DNA from: a virus
Virus record (IMG/VR): IMGVR_UViG_3300028384_000043
Span: 1-61,031 of that record
Length of the DNA: 61,031 nucleotides
Reading direction: 5' to 3' (one strand)
Under the pieces are notes generated by a model, which was not told where the DNA came from, did no database searches, and was given only the letters and a program-made list of their open reading frames with translations. This document shows positions 1 through 6,833 of this stretch, in pieces. The position numbers and the translations under genes were made by a program. Numbering within the stretch: the first letter of the stretch is position 1; every line of letters starts with the position of its first letter.

Positions 1-154
1 CCGAGAACTGTGGATCGTTGTCCGTGATTCGATTTACAATAGTATCGATTGCACCTTGCACGTTATGTGCTTGACGGTACGCACTATACAATTGTTGTTT
101 GTAGTTTTCTGTTATTTGGTCACGTAATGTTTGTGACATTTGTACACTAGCCAT
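1..154 (-). CDS. N-terminal part of the junction-spanning hypothetical protein
   Basis: This is the 5' part of a minus-strand gene whose remainder lies at 60253-61031. Joined across the 99-bp overlap it encodes about 277 residues. The start ATG (complement of 152-154) follows a GGAGGAAAT ribosome site, and the protein begins MASVQMSQTLRDQITENY. That N-terminus resembles the protein at 1851-2507 (both carry V-x-[ML]-S-x-x-L-x-x-x-I-T) and both proteins end LLGDD, so they look like diverged copies. No known domain was recognised. It is the gene after the membrane miniproteins in the leftward operon. Confidence 0.8.
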   Translation of the reverse strand, partial: MASVQMSQTLRDQITENYKQQLYSAYRQAHNVQGAIDTIVNRITDNDPQFS

Positions 155-155
155 A

Positions 156-491
156 TTATTTCCTCCAAGATGGTTCGACTCTGCGCCAGCCAGCTTTAAC
201 TGTTGGCACTTTTACATTAAATGGTTTAGTCATAACGACTTTGTTTACTTTTTTGACTTCAAGCACCTCGTGAGTCATAGTCTTTTTGAGAACAAATAAG
301 ACAAGAGATGCAGTCAAGCCGCCGATCATAGCTGCAGTCATGCCGCTGAAGGTACCGTAGAAACAGACCATCAGCGTAACTGTGATAAGCACGTCGACAA
401 AAATATCATTACCGATAGTCTTACGACCACCAGCTTTAAGCGCCAGCAAAAGCAGTCCTAGCGCGCTGAGTATGCCTACTAGTAACATCAT
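156..491 (-). CDS. Multi-pass membrane protein, function unknown
   Basis: About 111 residues with three hydrophobic stretches: an N-terminal helix beginning MLLVGILSALGLLLL, then LITVTLMVCFYGTF, then a Gly/Ala-rich helix ending in LVLFVL. A basic C-terminal tail of about 35 residues follows. The start was set by an AGGAGG directly before a double ATG (488 or 491), so upstream in-frame codons were discarded. It overlaps the preceding small membrane gene by about 56 bases. It is the last of three consecutive membrane miniproteins at the end of the MoxR/VWA gene group. An early membrane-modifying or exclusion role is possible but unsupported by homology I can name. Confidence 0.65.
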   Translation of the reverse strand: MMLLVGILSALGLLLLALKAGGRKTIGNDIFVDVLITVTLMVCFYGTFSGMTAAMIGGLTASLVLFVLKKTMTHEVLEVKKVNKVVMTKPFNVKVPTVKAGWRRVEPSWRK

Positions 492-588
492 TCCTCCTTT
501 GCCATGCAAGAAAAGCCATATACGCAAACTGTATAAGCTCGATTAGAATCCACAATGCTGTGGTAATAGTACCGACTACATTAGTCAT
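436..588 (-). CDS. Single-pass membrane miniprotein
   Basis: Fifty residues starting MTNVVGTITTALWILIELIQ, with one transmembrane helix (about residues 8-30) and a basic C-terminus. GGAGGTTAATCTAATG sets the start. Its ATG overlaps the stop of the preceding gene (TAATG), which suggests translational coupling, and its 3' end overlaps the next membrane gene. Function unknown. Confidence 0.6.
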   Translation of the reverse strand: MTNVVGTITTALWILIELIQFAYMAFLAWQRRNDVTSRHTQRARTAFAGA

Positions 589-767
589 TAGATTAACCTC
601 CATAATAAATAAATAATACACCCGAGGCCGACCCCGACACCGAGCAGAAGCAACGAATACTGAATACTTGTTGCAAGACCGAATAATAGAAACAACACAG
701 CTGTGCCGGTCAACACAGATATACCAAAGTCTTTGGCATATTGTTTACATTTTGATAACTTCTCCAT
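588..767 (-). CDS. Two-helix membrane miniprotein
   Basis: Fifty-nine residues beginning MEKLSKCKQYAKDF, followed by two hydrophobic segments (ISVLTGTAVLFLLFG and SLLLLGVGVGLGCIIYLLW). An AGGAGGCTCCTTATG site supports this start. It overlaps the end of the VWA gene by 23 bases and is coupled through TAATG to the next gene. The size and hairpin topology are holin-like, but the position beside early-type genes argues against a simple lysis role. Confidence 0.6.
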   Translation of the reverse strand: MEKLSKCKQYAKDFGISVLTGTAVLFLLFGLATSIQYSLLLLGVGVGLGCIIYLLWRLI

Positions 768-1851
768 AAGGAGCCTCCTCACTTGCTGTAGTTACCCACA
801 ATACTGGATAACTTGGTTTATCTCCGAAGTCTGATTGACTAGCTTCAAGGTCAGTCAAGTACACAAGAGCTGCCACGTTGGGATGGTGCTCGTTGACGTA
901 GTCAATGACTGGATAGAAACTAGTACCACCTCTACCTTTGTATGTAACTTTGAGAGGCAATGACTCACGAGTGTACTCGGTAGTTTCATTTACTTCTGCA
1001 TCACATTGTATAAACTGCACTCGCTCAGGATTGAGTTCATGCAATATGTACGAGGTTTCGGTAGTAAACTGTGCCAACTCGTCTTCTGATATAGAACCAG
1101 ATGTATCGACCGCAATCGCAATCTCTTCGAGACATGGATTATGGAGACTAGGCAGATACATACCTTGGCCAATGAATCGTCTGTTAGGACGAGCCCATGT
1201 GAAATCAGATTTGTTGTTCGCACGTAAGAAACGAGCCAACACAGCTTTCCAATCAACTCTTGGATCTGTAATCTCTGACACCAGCGATTGCATGTTGGCA
1301 GAGAGTTTACCTTGTGCTTTGGCGGCTTCAGCTGCTTGGTTAACTGCTACTTGCAGTTCCGATTCGATAGCACTAGCAGTACCGCTTGTACCATCAGAAT
1401 TGGGATGATCCAGCACGCCACCGCAACCACCACCATCTACATACACTGCGTCCCATCCCTGAGGAGGTTCAGGTAGCATATTGTAGATAGCTTCGGTAGT
1501 CATGTTTTCGTACTGGTCATCCACCAGACCGCCTTTCGGCAGAATAAAACCTTCGGCTATAAGATGATTGTTAATAGCGTAGTCAGCTGCAACATTCCAC
1601 TTGTGTGCATTGCGTTCTTGTCTACGCGTGTGATGCATGAGAACCAGGTGCATAACTTCGTGCGCCAGGAAACCTACACGTTCCATTTCTGTAAGCTTTT
1701 CAAACCACTTGACGTTGTAGAACAGATGTTTACCGTCTACTGCACCAGTTGGCTCGTCCCACTCGGTAGGCTTTTGCCTGAGGCACAAGGTACCGAAGAA
1801 TGGGTTGTCAAGAATAAGTCTTGACCTAGCTTTTTGAAACAATGGATTCAT
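745..1851 (-). CDS. VWA-like/metallopeptidase-like protein (DUF2201 type)
   Basis: The 368-residue protein has two recognisable parts. The N-terminal half carries a zincin-type HEVMH at residues 64-68 followed by a His-rich LMHHTRR. The C-terminal half is a von Willebrand A-like domain with a MIDAS-type DTSGS at 249-253 and a later TDLEAS. This order matches the family of putative metallopeptidases fused to a VWA-like domain, whose bacterial members pair with MoxR-type AAA+ ATPases. Such an ATPase is encoded at 2516-3532. Its start overlaps the stop of the 218-residue gene (TAATG) behind AGGAGATGAT. MoxR/VWA pairs act as chaperone-like or metal-dependent assembly systems. The phage substrate is unknown. 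Confidence 0.85.
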   Translation of the reverse strand: MNPLFQKARSRLILDNPFFGTLCLRQKPTEWDEPTGAVDGKHLFYNVKWFEKLTEMERVGFLAHEVMHLVLMHHTRRQERNAHKWNVAADYAINNHLIAEGFILPKGGLVDDQYENMTTEAIYNMLPEPPQGWDAVYVDGGGCGGVLDHPNSDGTSGTASAIESELQVAVNQAAEAAKAQGKLSANMQSLVSEITDPRVDWKAVLARFLRANNKSDFTWARPNRRFIGQGMYLPSLHNPCLEEIAIAVDTSGSISEDELAQFTTETSYILHELNPERVQFIQCDAEVNETTEYTRESLPLKVTYKGRGGTSFYPVIDYVNEHHPNVAALVYLTDLEASQSDFGDKPSYPVLWVTTASEEAPYGEVIKM

Positions 1852-2507
1852 TAATCATCTCCTAATAGTGCATCTTCTAACAGAACTTCACGCAGTCCTT
1901 GTAACTGGTCGTCTGCTAGTTCAGCAAGTTCTTGACGTCTACCTGTACGATCGTCTTTCTCGTACATTTTTGTCAGTTTTTCTTGTGGCACCAAGTCTTT
2001 GACATAAGGTGCAGCTTTAAGTAACTGATTTAAAGTAGAAAAATTACCCATGGCAACGTTTAGTTGCCTTATTTGATCATATCTTTGGTCAGATAAGTCT
2101 TTGTTGTAATTCTCAATAGTCATGCACTCAACAATAGTTGGGTCATCGCATGGCACGTCGAGTCTTAACTCATCGTAGTAACATAGAAACTTAGGTACTT
2201 CTGTTGGTGGACAACGAAGCTGATAAGATAAGTTTCTAGTATATTCATTACCTTCACCGTCATCGTCTGCTTCAACAGCCTCTGACCTGAGAGTAATGTA
2301 ATCAACAGTCTGAGCAGGCATTGTCCTATCCCAGATGTCTTTGAACATTTTTTTAGTTTTCTCAACTTTGTCAACAATACCTAGCCTTTGCATAACAGAG
2401 TACCCATCGTCTGGGTACTCCTTCTTTGGATTAGCATTGTCAAATTTTTTACGAGCAGCATCAGTGATGTCGCTTTGTAATTGCGCAGATAATCTAACTG
2501 TTTTCAT
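1851..2507 (-). CDS. Hypothetical protein between the MoxR and VWA genes
   Basis: A soluble protein of 218 residues with an acidic C-terminus ending EDALLGDD. It shares its N-terminal pattern, an internal KDLVP and its last residues with the protein that spans the genome ends, suggesting ancient duplication. It sits between the MoxR ATPase and the VWA protein with 8-bp and overlapping junctions, so it may be a third component or substrate of that complex. No catalytic motif is visible. Confidence 0.75.
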   Translation of the reverse strand: MKTVRLSAQLQSDITDAARKKFDNANPKKEYPDDGYSVMQRLGIVDKVEKTKKMFKDIWDRTMPAQTVDYITLRSEAVEADDDGEGNEYTRNLSYQLRCPPTEVPKFLCYYDELRLDVPCDDPTIVECMTIENYNKDLSDQRYDQIRQLNVAMGNFSTLNQLLKAAPYVKDLVPQEKLTKMYEKDDRTGRRQELAELADDQLQGLREVLLEDALLGDD

Positions 2508-2515
2508 ATAACCTC

Positions 2516-3532
2516 CTATAAAACAACGTTAGCGTTGTCAACGATCCACTTACGTACATCGTTGTGTGATTTGAGTTGTCTGTCTTTAGCCAAACAACCT
2601 TTAACTAAGACAACCTGAAACTCAACTGGTAACTTGTTGTTTAGCTTCATAATGTTTTCCATCATGTCATCCTGTGCTCTAGTAGCAACAGCAGTAGCAA
2701 GAGCATATAACAATGCAGGATTGTCGTCTTTCTTGTATGTTGATGGGTCTTTGAGCAACTGATTAATATCTGGTAGCTTGTTTGCAATCTCTTTGAATGC
2801 AATAAACTCACCGGCTGGTCCATCACCGACTAGTGATGACACACCGAAGAACAGACGTTCTGGATCTGTGTTTGCCCTGGATAGTTTTTTGCTGACCATT
2901 GACCAAGCACGTGGTGTTGGAAATGCATATTCGTCAGCGTCAAACTGTGACAACAGATTAGGTCTGTACTGTATGAACGAAATAACATCTGGGTCGATGT
3001 TGTGCTGATAAGCCCATTGCACCCAGTCGTCGAGTGTTGGCTCGAGCTCGTAATGTGCAAGTCTGTTACGTACAGGCGATGGCATCTGATAAACAGCTGC
3101 TGCATCGGTAAGTCTGTTGCCGGCACAGATGATTTGCCAACCGGCAGGCAATCTGTATTCACCAATCTGTTTTGTTAGTAACAGTTGTAAGAATGCGTTT
3201 TGCGTTGCTGGCGGTGCAGTTGGTAGCTCGTCGATGAAGAGTAAACCACGTTCACCGTCGCGTTCTGCGATTGGAAACACATCAGGCACAGCCCATGATG
3301 TAAACCGTTTGCCGGTTTCTTTGAGCTGTTTGATATATGGAATACCACGTACGTCGACAGGGTCGAACAAGTTAGCACGGAAGTCGATGAGCGGGACGCC
3401 CATCTCATCGGCAACCTGTCTTGGTATTTCTGATTTACCAATGCCTGGCCCACCCCAGATCATAGCTGGGTAGCCGGCATTGATGCAGTCAGTCAATTCT
3501 TGTTTTAGTTTTACTGGATTTATTGTGTGCAT
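2516..3532 (-). CDS. MoxR-family AAA+ ATPase
   Basis: This 338-residue single-domain AAA+ ATPase has a Walker A GGPGIGKS at residues 27-34, a Walker B LLFIDE at 97-102, a sensor-like CAGNR and an arginine-rich PSPVRNR. The DVRGIPY segment and overall order match MoxR-type ATPases that remodel partner proteins with VWA-domain proteins. The partner is the DUF2201-type protein two genes downstream. A ribosome site AGGTAATT precedes the ATG, and the gap to the upstream 145-residue gene is 16 bp. It could help mature a host or phage protein. The precise client cannot be read from the sequence. Confidence 0.88.
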   Translation of the reverse strand: MHTINPVKLKQELTDCINAGYPAMIWGGPGIGKSEIPRQVADEMGVPLIDFRANLFDPVDVRGIPYIKQLKETGKRFTSWAVPDVFPIAERDGERGLLFIDELPTAPPATQNAFLQLLLTKQIGEYRLPAGWQIICAGNRLTDAAAVYQMPSPVRNRLAHYELEPTLDDWVQWAYQHNIDPDVISFIQYRPNLLSQFDADEYAFPTPRAWSMVSKKLSRANTDPERLFFGVSSLVGDGPAGEFIAFKEIANKLPDINQLLKDPSTYKKDDNPALLYALATAVATRAQDDMMENIMKLNNKLPVEFQVVLVKGCLAKDRQLKSHNDVRKWIVDNANVVL

Positions 3533-3548
3533 AATTACCTCCTATAAT

Positions 3549-3986
3549 TTACCACGAACAGTCGTACCAGACCTTTTTGCCTTCATCAAGCCATTTGAGT
3601 GCTTGCTTACAGAACTTAAGGTCGAGTTCTTTATACTCTTTCATTGATTCTTCTTGAAACTGTTGTCCCCAAAAGAATCCGTCTGGGCAGAAAGGCAAGT
3701 CATTGTTTTCAACTAGCTTTTGTAGTTTTTCAATATCTTGTTTTTCTAAGAACATAACTTCAGCATAGTCATGCTTGCCATCCATTCTTAGTCCTTGCCA
3801 ATACTTGGCGTCGTCGCCAAACGTTCTAACACGCCATAGTCTTTGCATGTATTCTTGCAGTCTGGCATGTTTACGCCAGTAAAATTCATCATTGCCTTGT
3901 AACGTTTCGTAGAACGCATCGTCATTGATTGGCTCTACATTCTCAGGTTGTGGCTCCTGAAAGCCTGCGTAAGCATCTAATCCCAT
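3549..3986 (-). CDS. Conserved phage protein of the MGLD.../YWRK family
   Basis: A 145-residue soluble protein. It begins MGLDAY, has FYWRKHARLQEYM near residue 35 and GFFWGQQF near 105, and ends in an aromatic YDCSW. This matches a widespread family of small phage and bacterial proteins (MGLDMY..., YWRKxN, GFFFGS) with no assigned function. Some database entries name the family as a kinase. I see no nucleotide-binding motif and do not adopt that name. The start follows GGAGGTAATT. Confidence 0.75.
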   Translation of the reverse strand: MGLDAYAGFQEPQPENVEPINDDAFYETLQGNDEFYWRKHARLQEYMQRLWRVRTFGDDAKYWQGLRMDGKHDYAEVMFLEKQDIEKLQKLVENNDLPFCPDGFFWGQQFQEESMKEYKELDLKFCKQALKWLDEGKKVWYDCSW

Positions 3987-4004
3987 AATTACCTCCTTGG
4001 AATA

Positions 4005-4027
4005 AAATGGGGAGCCGAAGCCCCCCG
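4005..4027 (-). terminator. Terminator-like hairpin, minus strand
   Basis: Read on the minus strand, a GGGG-GC-TTCG-GC-CCCC stem with one bulged base is followed by CCATTTTATT. It lies between the 259-residue gene (ends 4033) and the next gene (starts 3986). The T-rich tract runs straight into the AAGGAGG of the downstream gene, so it may attenuate rather than fully stop transcription. Confidence 0.55.
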
Positions 4028-4032
4028 TTAGT

Positions 4033-4812
4033 TTAGGCTGAAGCGAACATATTTGTAGTATGTTGCTTGGTAGCCTGGTTTAGCTCAGTTGCAACTTTGA
4101 CAGATGAATCTGCATGCTGTTTGAAGTTCCACTCAGCTAGTCGCTGTTGACGTCTTTCGATCTCATTTCTGACACGAACATCTTTTAGTGACAGATCGTG
4201 CAATCCGAATGATTCACCGATAAGACCAACAACAGCTGATAACATACGAGCCTTGCGACCGAGACCGAACATCTTCTCCTCACGCTCGACCAACCATACT
4301 GGTAAGTCATCGTTTGGATTAGCTGATTCAGTTTCTTCTTTGTACTCGTATGCAATAGACGCGAACTCTGCCCAAGTCCTGGTTGTCAACTGTAAGAAGT
4401 TGATACCTGTTGATTGTGGGTCAGTCTCAAGCAATGGCATAAGACCGTCCGCAATCTGTTGAACTTGTTGAAGATAATAATCTTCTTCTTTCTTACGAAG
4501 TCCACTGTCTTCAGTGTTGAATACCATTGGTGTATTCTTTTTAGACATGAATACGTCCATGATACCTTCTACTCTTGATGGCTGAGCAATAGCTTTGCCT
4601 TCGCCGTCAATAGAATATTTTCTGTAGTAAAAGTCAGGCAGATGCACAGGATCCTGTGATGCTCTGGCTTCACTACCAACTGGGTCACCGTTGGTGTCTG
4701 GTTTCCACGCAGACTCTGGTGTTTTTTGGTCAGGCAATAACTCGCCTGTTTCACCGTTTGCCATGTCTACGATTTCTGGACCTAGGTCCGATGGGTCAAA
4801 ATGATTTGCCAT
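4033..4812 (-). CDS. Hypothetical protein, 259 residues
   Basis: The start at MANHFDPSDLG is set by AAGGAGGAAATT. Upstream in-frame ATGs lack a ribosome site and overlap a real small gene. The N-terminal 100 residues are acidic and probably disordered. The C-terminal 150 are helical and charged (RNEIERRQQRLAEWNFKQH). I recognise no domain. It is the first large gene of the leftward operon, which fits an early host-interaction protein. Confidence 0.7.
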   Translation of the reverse strand: MANHFDPSDLGPEIVDMANGETGELLPDQKTPESAWKPDTNGDPVGSEARASQDPVHLPDFYYRKYSIDGEGKAIAQPSRVEGIMDVFMSKKNTPMVFNTEDSGLRKKEEDYYLQQVQQIADGLMPLLETDPQSTGINFLQLTTRTWAEFASIAYEYKEETESANPNDDLPVWLVEREEKMFGLGRKARMLSAVVGLIGESFGLHDLSLKDVRVRNEIERRQQRLAEWNFKQHADSSVKVATELNQATKQHTTNMFASA

Positions 4813-4954
4813 AATTTCCTCCTTGTGGCTTAGTTTCAATACGTCTGATGAATCTCCTAAGAAACTCACCAGAATTCACATAATTAGCTTGCGATTGTGT
4901 TTCGCTTGCTTCGGCTTGTTGTAGCACCTCGTAGGGTACACTTACTTCGTCCAT
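4796..4954 (-). CDS. Small acidic-to-basic protein, 52 residues
   Basis: A short gene read from an ATG (complement of 4952-4954) behind a strong AAGGAGGTTGAT site. It encodes MDEVSVPYEVLQQAEASETQ, then a basic FLRRFIRRIE stretch, and overlaps the next gene's start by 17 bases. That overlap is typical of coupled phage genes. Function unknown. Confidence 0.6.
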   Translation of the reverse strand: MDEVSVPYEVLQQAEASETQSQANYVNSGEFLRRFIRRIETKPQGGNYGKSF

Positions 4955-4970
4955 ATCAACCTCCTTGTAT

Positions 4971-5048
4971 AAAATGGAAAGGCTCGGCTTCTCATCCGAG
5001 CACGTGCTTTCGGTAACAACCCCCCCGAGCTTTAGTTGGTCCTCGGGG
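4971..5048 (-). terminator. Tandem hairpins upstream of the small gene
   Basis: Two stems lie in the gap after the 71-residue gene (read leftward). The first is CCCCGAG/CTCGGGG (5023-5029 with 5042-5048). The second is GCTCGG/CCGAGC (4982-4987 with 4996-5001), followed on the minus strand by CTTTCCATTTTAT. The second resembles the hairpin at 4009: both are followed by CCATTTTAT and then AAGGAGG, so they look like a reused terminator/leader unit. Confidence 0.5.
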
Positions 5049-5061
5049 TGACACTACCAAC

Positions 5062-5277
5062 TTAAGCTACTGCTTGAGCTGGCTGTTCAACAGACTGAGC
5101 TTTTTGCTCAATCTGTCTCATGAACACCTTGGCTTGCTGATTGTCAGCAGTCAATGGTATAGCTACGTCAAAGTGTAGTGTTAAGCTACCATCTTTGTTA
5201 GTAGTTGCAATGCCGACCTCTCTAGATCTAGATTTGCCGTCTTTGCCGTCTTTTAGTATGTATAATGAATACAACAT
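5062..5277 (-). CDS. Small hypothetical protein, 71 residues
   Basis: Begins MLYSLYILKDGKDGKSRSRE behind an AGGAGGTAAAT site. It has a predicted beta-rich first half and a Gln/Ala-rich helical C-terminus (QQAKVFMRQIEQKAQ). No family was recognised. It is separated from neighbours by hairpins downstream and by the parS/half-site region upstream, so it probably has its own leader. A 45-bp element upstream is shared with the gene at 5821-6054. Confidence 0.6.
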   Translation of the reverse strand: MLYSLYILKDGKDGKSRSREVGIATTNKDGSLTLHFDVAIPLTADNQQAKVFMRQIEQKAQSVEQPAQAVA

Positions 5278-5330
5278 ATTTACCTCCTAGGTAAGTAAAG
5301 TTAAGTGGCTCGATACACCCGTATCAAACT

Positions 5331-5375
5331 CACACATACACCAGCAACGCCATCAAGCGTAGCGACTGGCGATAG
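5331..5375 (-). repeat. Upstream element, copy A
   Basis: An imperfect repeat of about 45 bp shared with 6085-6130. The common core reads CAGTCGCTA...CGCTT..TG.CGTTG.T.GT on the minus strand. Each copy lies 30-100 bp upstream of a minus-strand gene start (5277 and 6054), in the same orientation, so it is probably a regulatory or promoter element. I could not align a convincing -10/-35 pair in both copies. Confidence 0.5.
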
Positions 5376-5380
5376 ATTTA

Positions 5381-5667
5381 TGGTTCCACTGGTTCCACGT
5401 GGTTCCACGAGTCATGGAACACGAAAAACCTAATAACGATGCGTGGTTATAGGTTTGGTTCCACTGGTTCCACTAGTTCTAGGTTAAGATAATCTTTATT
5501 CTTTAACCGTGGTCCGTTGTCCGTCGACAACCTAGCGTTTGTTCCACGTGGAACAACGGAACCACACTAGTTGCAGTTACACGCAAACCAGCACTGCTAT
5601 GCATGTTTGTCATGGTTCCACGACTTGGTTCCACATCTGCACATTCCCGTGGAACACAAGGAACCAC
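5381..5667. repeat. Cluster of GGTTCCAC half-sites around a parS-like palindrome
   Basis: No gene occupies 5278-5820. Within it, GGTTCCAC occurs at 5382, 5391, 5401, 5457, 5466, 5614 and 5627. Reverse or near-reverse forms lie near 5414, 5558, 5649 and 5660, and the perfect palindrome at 5540-5555 is central. The first three copies are spaced by about one helical turn, as expected for cooperative protein binding. This is an iteron-like field, plausibly a partition site, replication origin or operator array. No phage ParB or Rep protein was identified. Confidence 0.75.
5540..5555. promoter_or_regulatory. Perfect parS-type palindrome
   Basis: The 16 bases TGTTCCACGTGGAACA form a perfect inverted repeat. 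They match the chromosomal ParB-binding parS consensus TGTTNCACGTGNAACA, in the C/G form known from pseudomonads and other proteobacteria. The site lies in non-coding DNA, so codon constraint cannot explain it. No ParA or ParB is encoded here, so any binding protein would come from the host. Confidence 0.75.
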
Positions 5668-5728
5668 AAATGCGTGGCGATGCACAAGCACGCACGCATG
5701 ATGATAGTAGTCAAATGATAGTAGATAA

Positions 5729-5745
5729 GGGGGTGGTTAGCCCCC
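5729..5745 (-). terminator. G/C hairpin downstream of the 77-residue gene
   Basis: GGGGG-(7)-CCCCC. On the minus strand the stem is followed by TTATCTACT. It lies about 75 bp downstream of the gene ending at 5821 and before the half-site field. The T-tract is weak. A nearby direct repeat CCCCGAGG (5784-5805) does not form a stem. Confidence 0.4.
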
Positions 5746-5820
5746 TGGGGTTAGAATATTAGGTTGAGGAAAGTGTTGATAAGAACCCCGAGGCTGAATG
5801 CCCCGAGGTAGAGACAGAAC

Positions 5821-6054
5821 TTATACATTGTCAAAGTCAAACTCACCTTGAACAGGTGTCTTAGGAGCGAAAGTCTTTGGTGTAATCTTTAGACCAAGTT
5901 CTTCTGCTTGAGCTGTTGCGTCATCAATCTTAGCTTGGTTAGCTTTGATCTCTGAGTAGCCCTGTGTGAACTCCTTGATAGGATTAGATGCTGAATCAGT
6001 TACGACTCGTTGTGTCTTGTAAGTAAGACGACCTAGTTTATAAAATATACTCAT
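5821..6054 (-). CDS. First gene of the leftward operon, 77 residues
   Basis: Begins MSIFYKLGRLTYKTQRV behind GGAGGTACATC. The protein has a helical Ala/Gln/Glu-rich centre (SEIKANQAKIDDATAQAEE), a Pro-rich linker and an acidic end GEFDFDNV. The C-terminal EFDFDNV resembles short acidic tails used for protein-protein contact, but no homologue is recognised. It is the first gene after the divergent control region, consistent with early expression. Confidence 0.65.
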   Translation of the reverse strand: MSIFYKLGRLTYKTQRVVTDSASNPIKEFTQGYSEIKANQAKIDDATAQAEELGLKITPKTFAPKTPVQGEFDFDNV

Positions 6055-6084
6055 GATGTACCTCCATGTACTTAAGAGTTAATA

Positions 6085-6130
6085 ACACAAACATACTAAC
6101 AACGTCACAAAGCGCTAGCGACTGACGACA
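6085..6130 (-). repeat. Upstream element, copy B
   Basis: The partner of the element at 5331-5375, just upstream of the minus-strand start at 6054. It contains GCGCTAGCG, and the minus strand reads CAGTCGCTAGCGCTTTGTGACGTTG. Conservation of an untranslated element at two gene starts suggests a shared transcriptional or translational control site. Confidence 0.5.
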
Positions 6131-6227
6131 AAAAAACCAAAACAAGGTTCCAAAGGTCAAAAGTCAAAGTGCGATGTACGATGTCGATCGGGTCGGTGAT
6201 GGGTGTCTGGTGATAGAAGGAGAAGAT

Positions 6228-6302
6228 GTCTCAGCGATATATTCTATATTTTTCAAAAAAAATTTTCCCACAAAAAATTTACAAGTTATCCACAAATAAG
6301 AT
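6228..6302. promoter_or_regulatory. AT-rich stretch with a DnaA box between divergent operons
   Basis: The 248-bp gap 6055-6302 separates leftward and rightward operons. Its right half is strongly AT-rich (about 6233-6285) and ends in TTATCCACA at 6286-6294, a perfect DnaA box, with a similar TTTTCCCACA 20 bp before. An AT-rich element next to a DnaA box fits a replication start or a DnaA-regulated promoter. No clear sigma-70 pair was found for the rightward genes. Confidence 0.5.
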
Positions 6303-6833
6303 ATGCTTACGAATATGAGCTTAGCTACAGATCAATCGACCGAGGTCACCGAACAAGATAGACTGGACCTCCAATCACATTTCCCATACGCGGGTGTAAA
6401 GTTATCCGAGCTTTCGGTTCAGGAAGAAAGATTAATTTTATATTTTTTACGAGGCATGAGCAAAGCAGCAGCGGGTCGTGCTGCAGGGTACCGGAACCAA
6501 GATTCCGTGTACGAAGCTTTTAAGCGACCAAAGATTATGCAGGCCGTCGAGTATTTAAGAGAAGAGATGCGCGAAGAAGTTAAGTTCGACAGAAATACCG
6601 CGACTCAATTATATCTAGAAGCACATAGAAAATCAGCAACCGCGACTGAAGAAAAGAATGTCGTAGATTCGTTGTGCAAGCTTCACGGTCTATTTGCACC
6701 AGAACAAGCAACACAAGTTAATATTAATGTAGATAAAATTCAGCAATTAGAAAGACTGCCGGATTCCGAGCTGTTAAAGTTAGCTGGTGTAGATACAAAA
6801 TATCTAGAACCCCAAGGAGGTACTAATGACTAA
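6303..6833 (+). CDS. Putative terminase small subunit
   Basis: The 176-residue protein has a central DNA-binding-like region typical of small terminases: LSVQEERLILYFLRGMSKAAAGRAAGY (residues about 38-64), then SVYEAFKRPKIMQAVEYL, which resembles Terminase_2-type helix-turn-helix proteins. A helical oligomerisation segment and a flexible tail follow. It would bind the packaging site and load TerL, encoded 1.9 kb downstream. The first ATG (6303) has no good ribosome site and a second ATG at 6315 is equally possible. It opens the rightward late operon. Confidence 0.7.
   Translation: MLTNMSLATDQSTEVTEQDRLDLQSHFPYAGVKLSELSVQEERLILYFLRGMSKAAAGRAAGYRNQDSVYEAFKRPKIMQAVEYLREEMREEVKFDRNTATQLYLEAHRKSATATEEKNVVDSLCKLHGLFAPEQATQVNINVDKIQQLERLPDSELLKLAGVDTKYLEPQGGTND

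Noticed and set aside
990-1824. Open frames opposite and overlapping the VWA gene
   Set aside because: They lack ribosome sites and lie fully within a gene with strong domain evidence.
3549-3986. Kinase annotation for the 145-residue MGLD protein
   Set aside because: No P-loop or kinase motif. The label seems to be inherited in databases.
5503-5762. Open frames of about 60 codons on both strands across the parS/half-site region
   Set aside because: No ribosome site, composition follows the repeats, and starts and stops are unrelated to neighbours. The region is better explained as a control site.
5784-5805. CCCCGAGG repeat as a terminator
   Set aside because: The two copies are direct, not inverted, so they do not form a stem.
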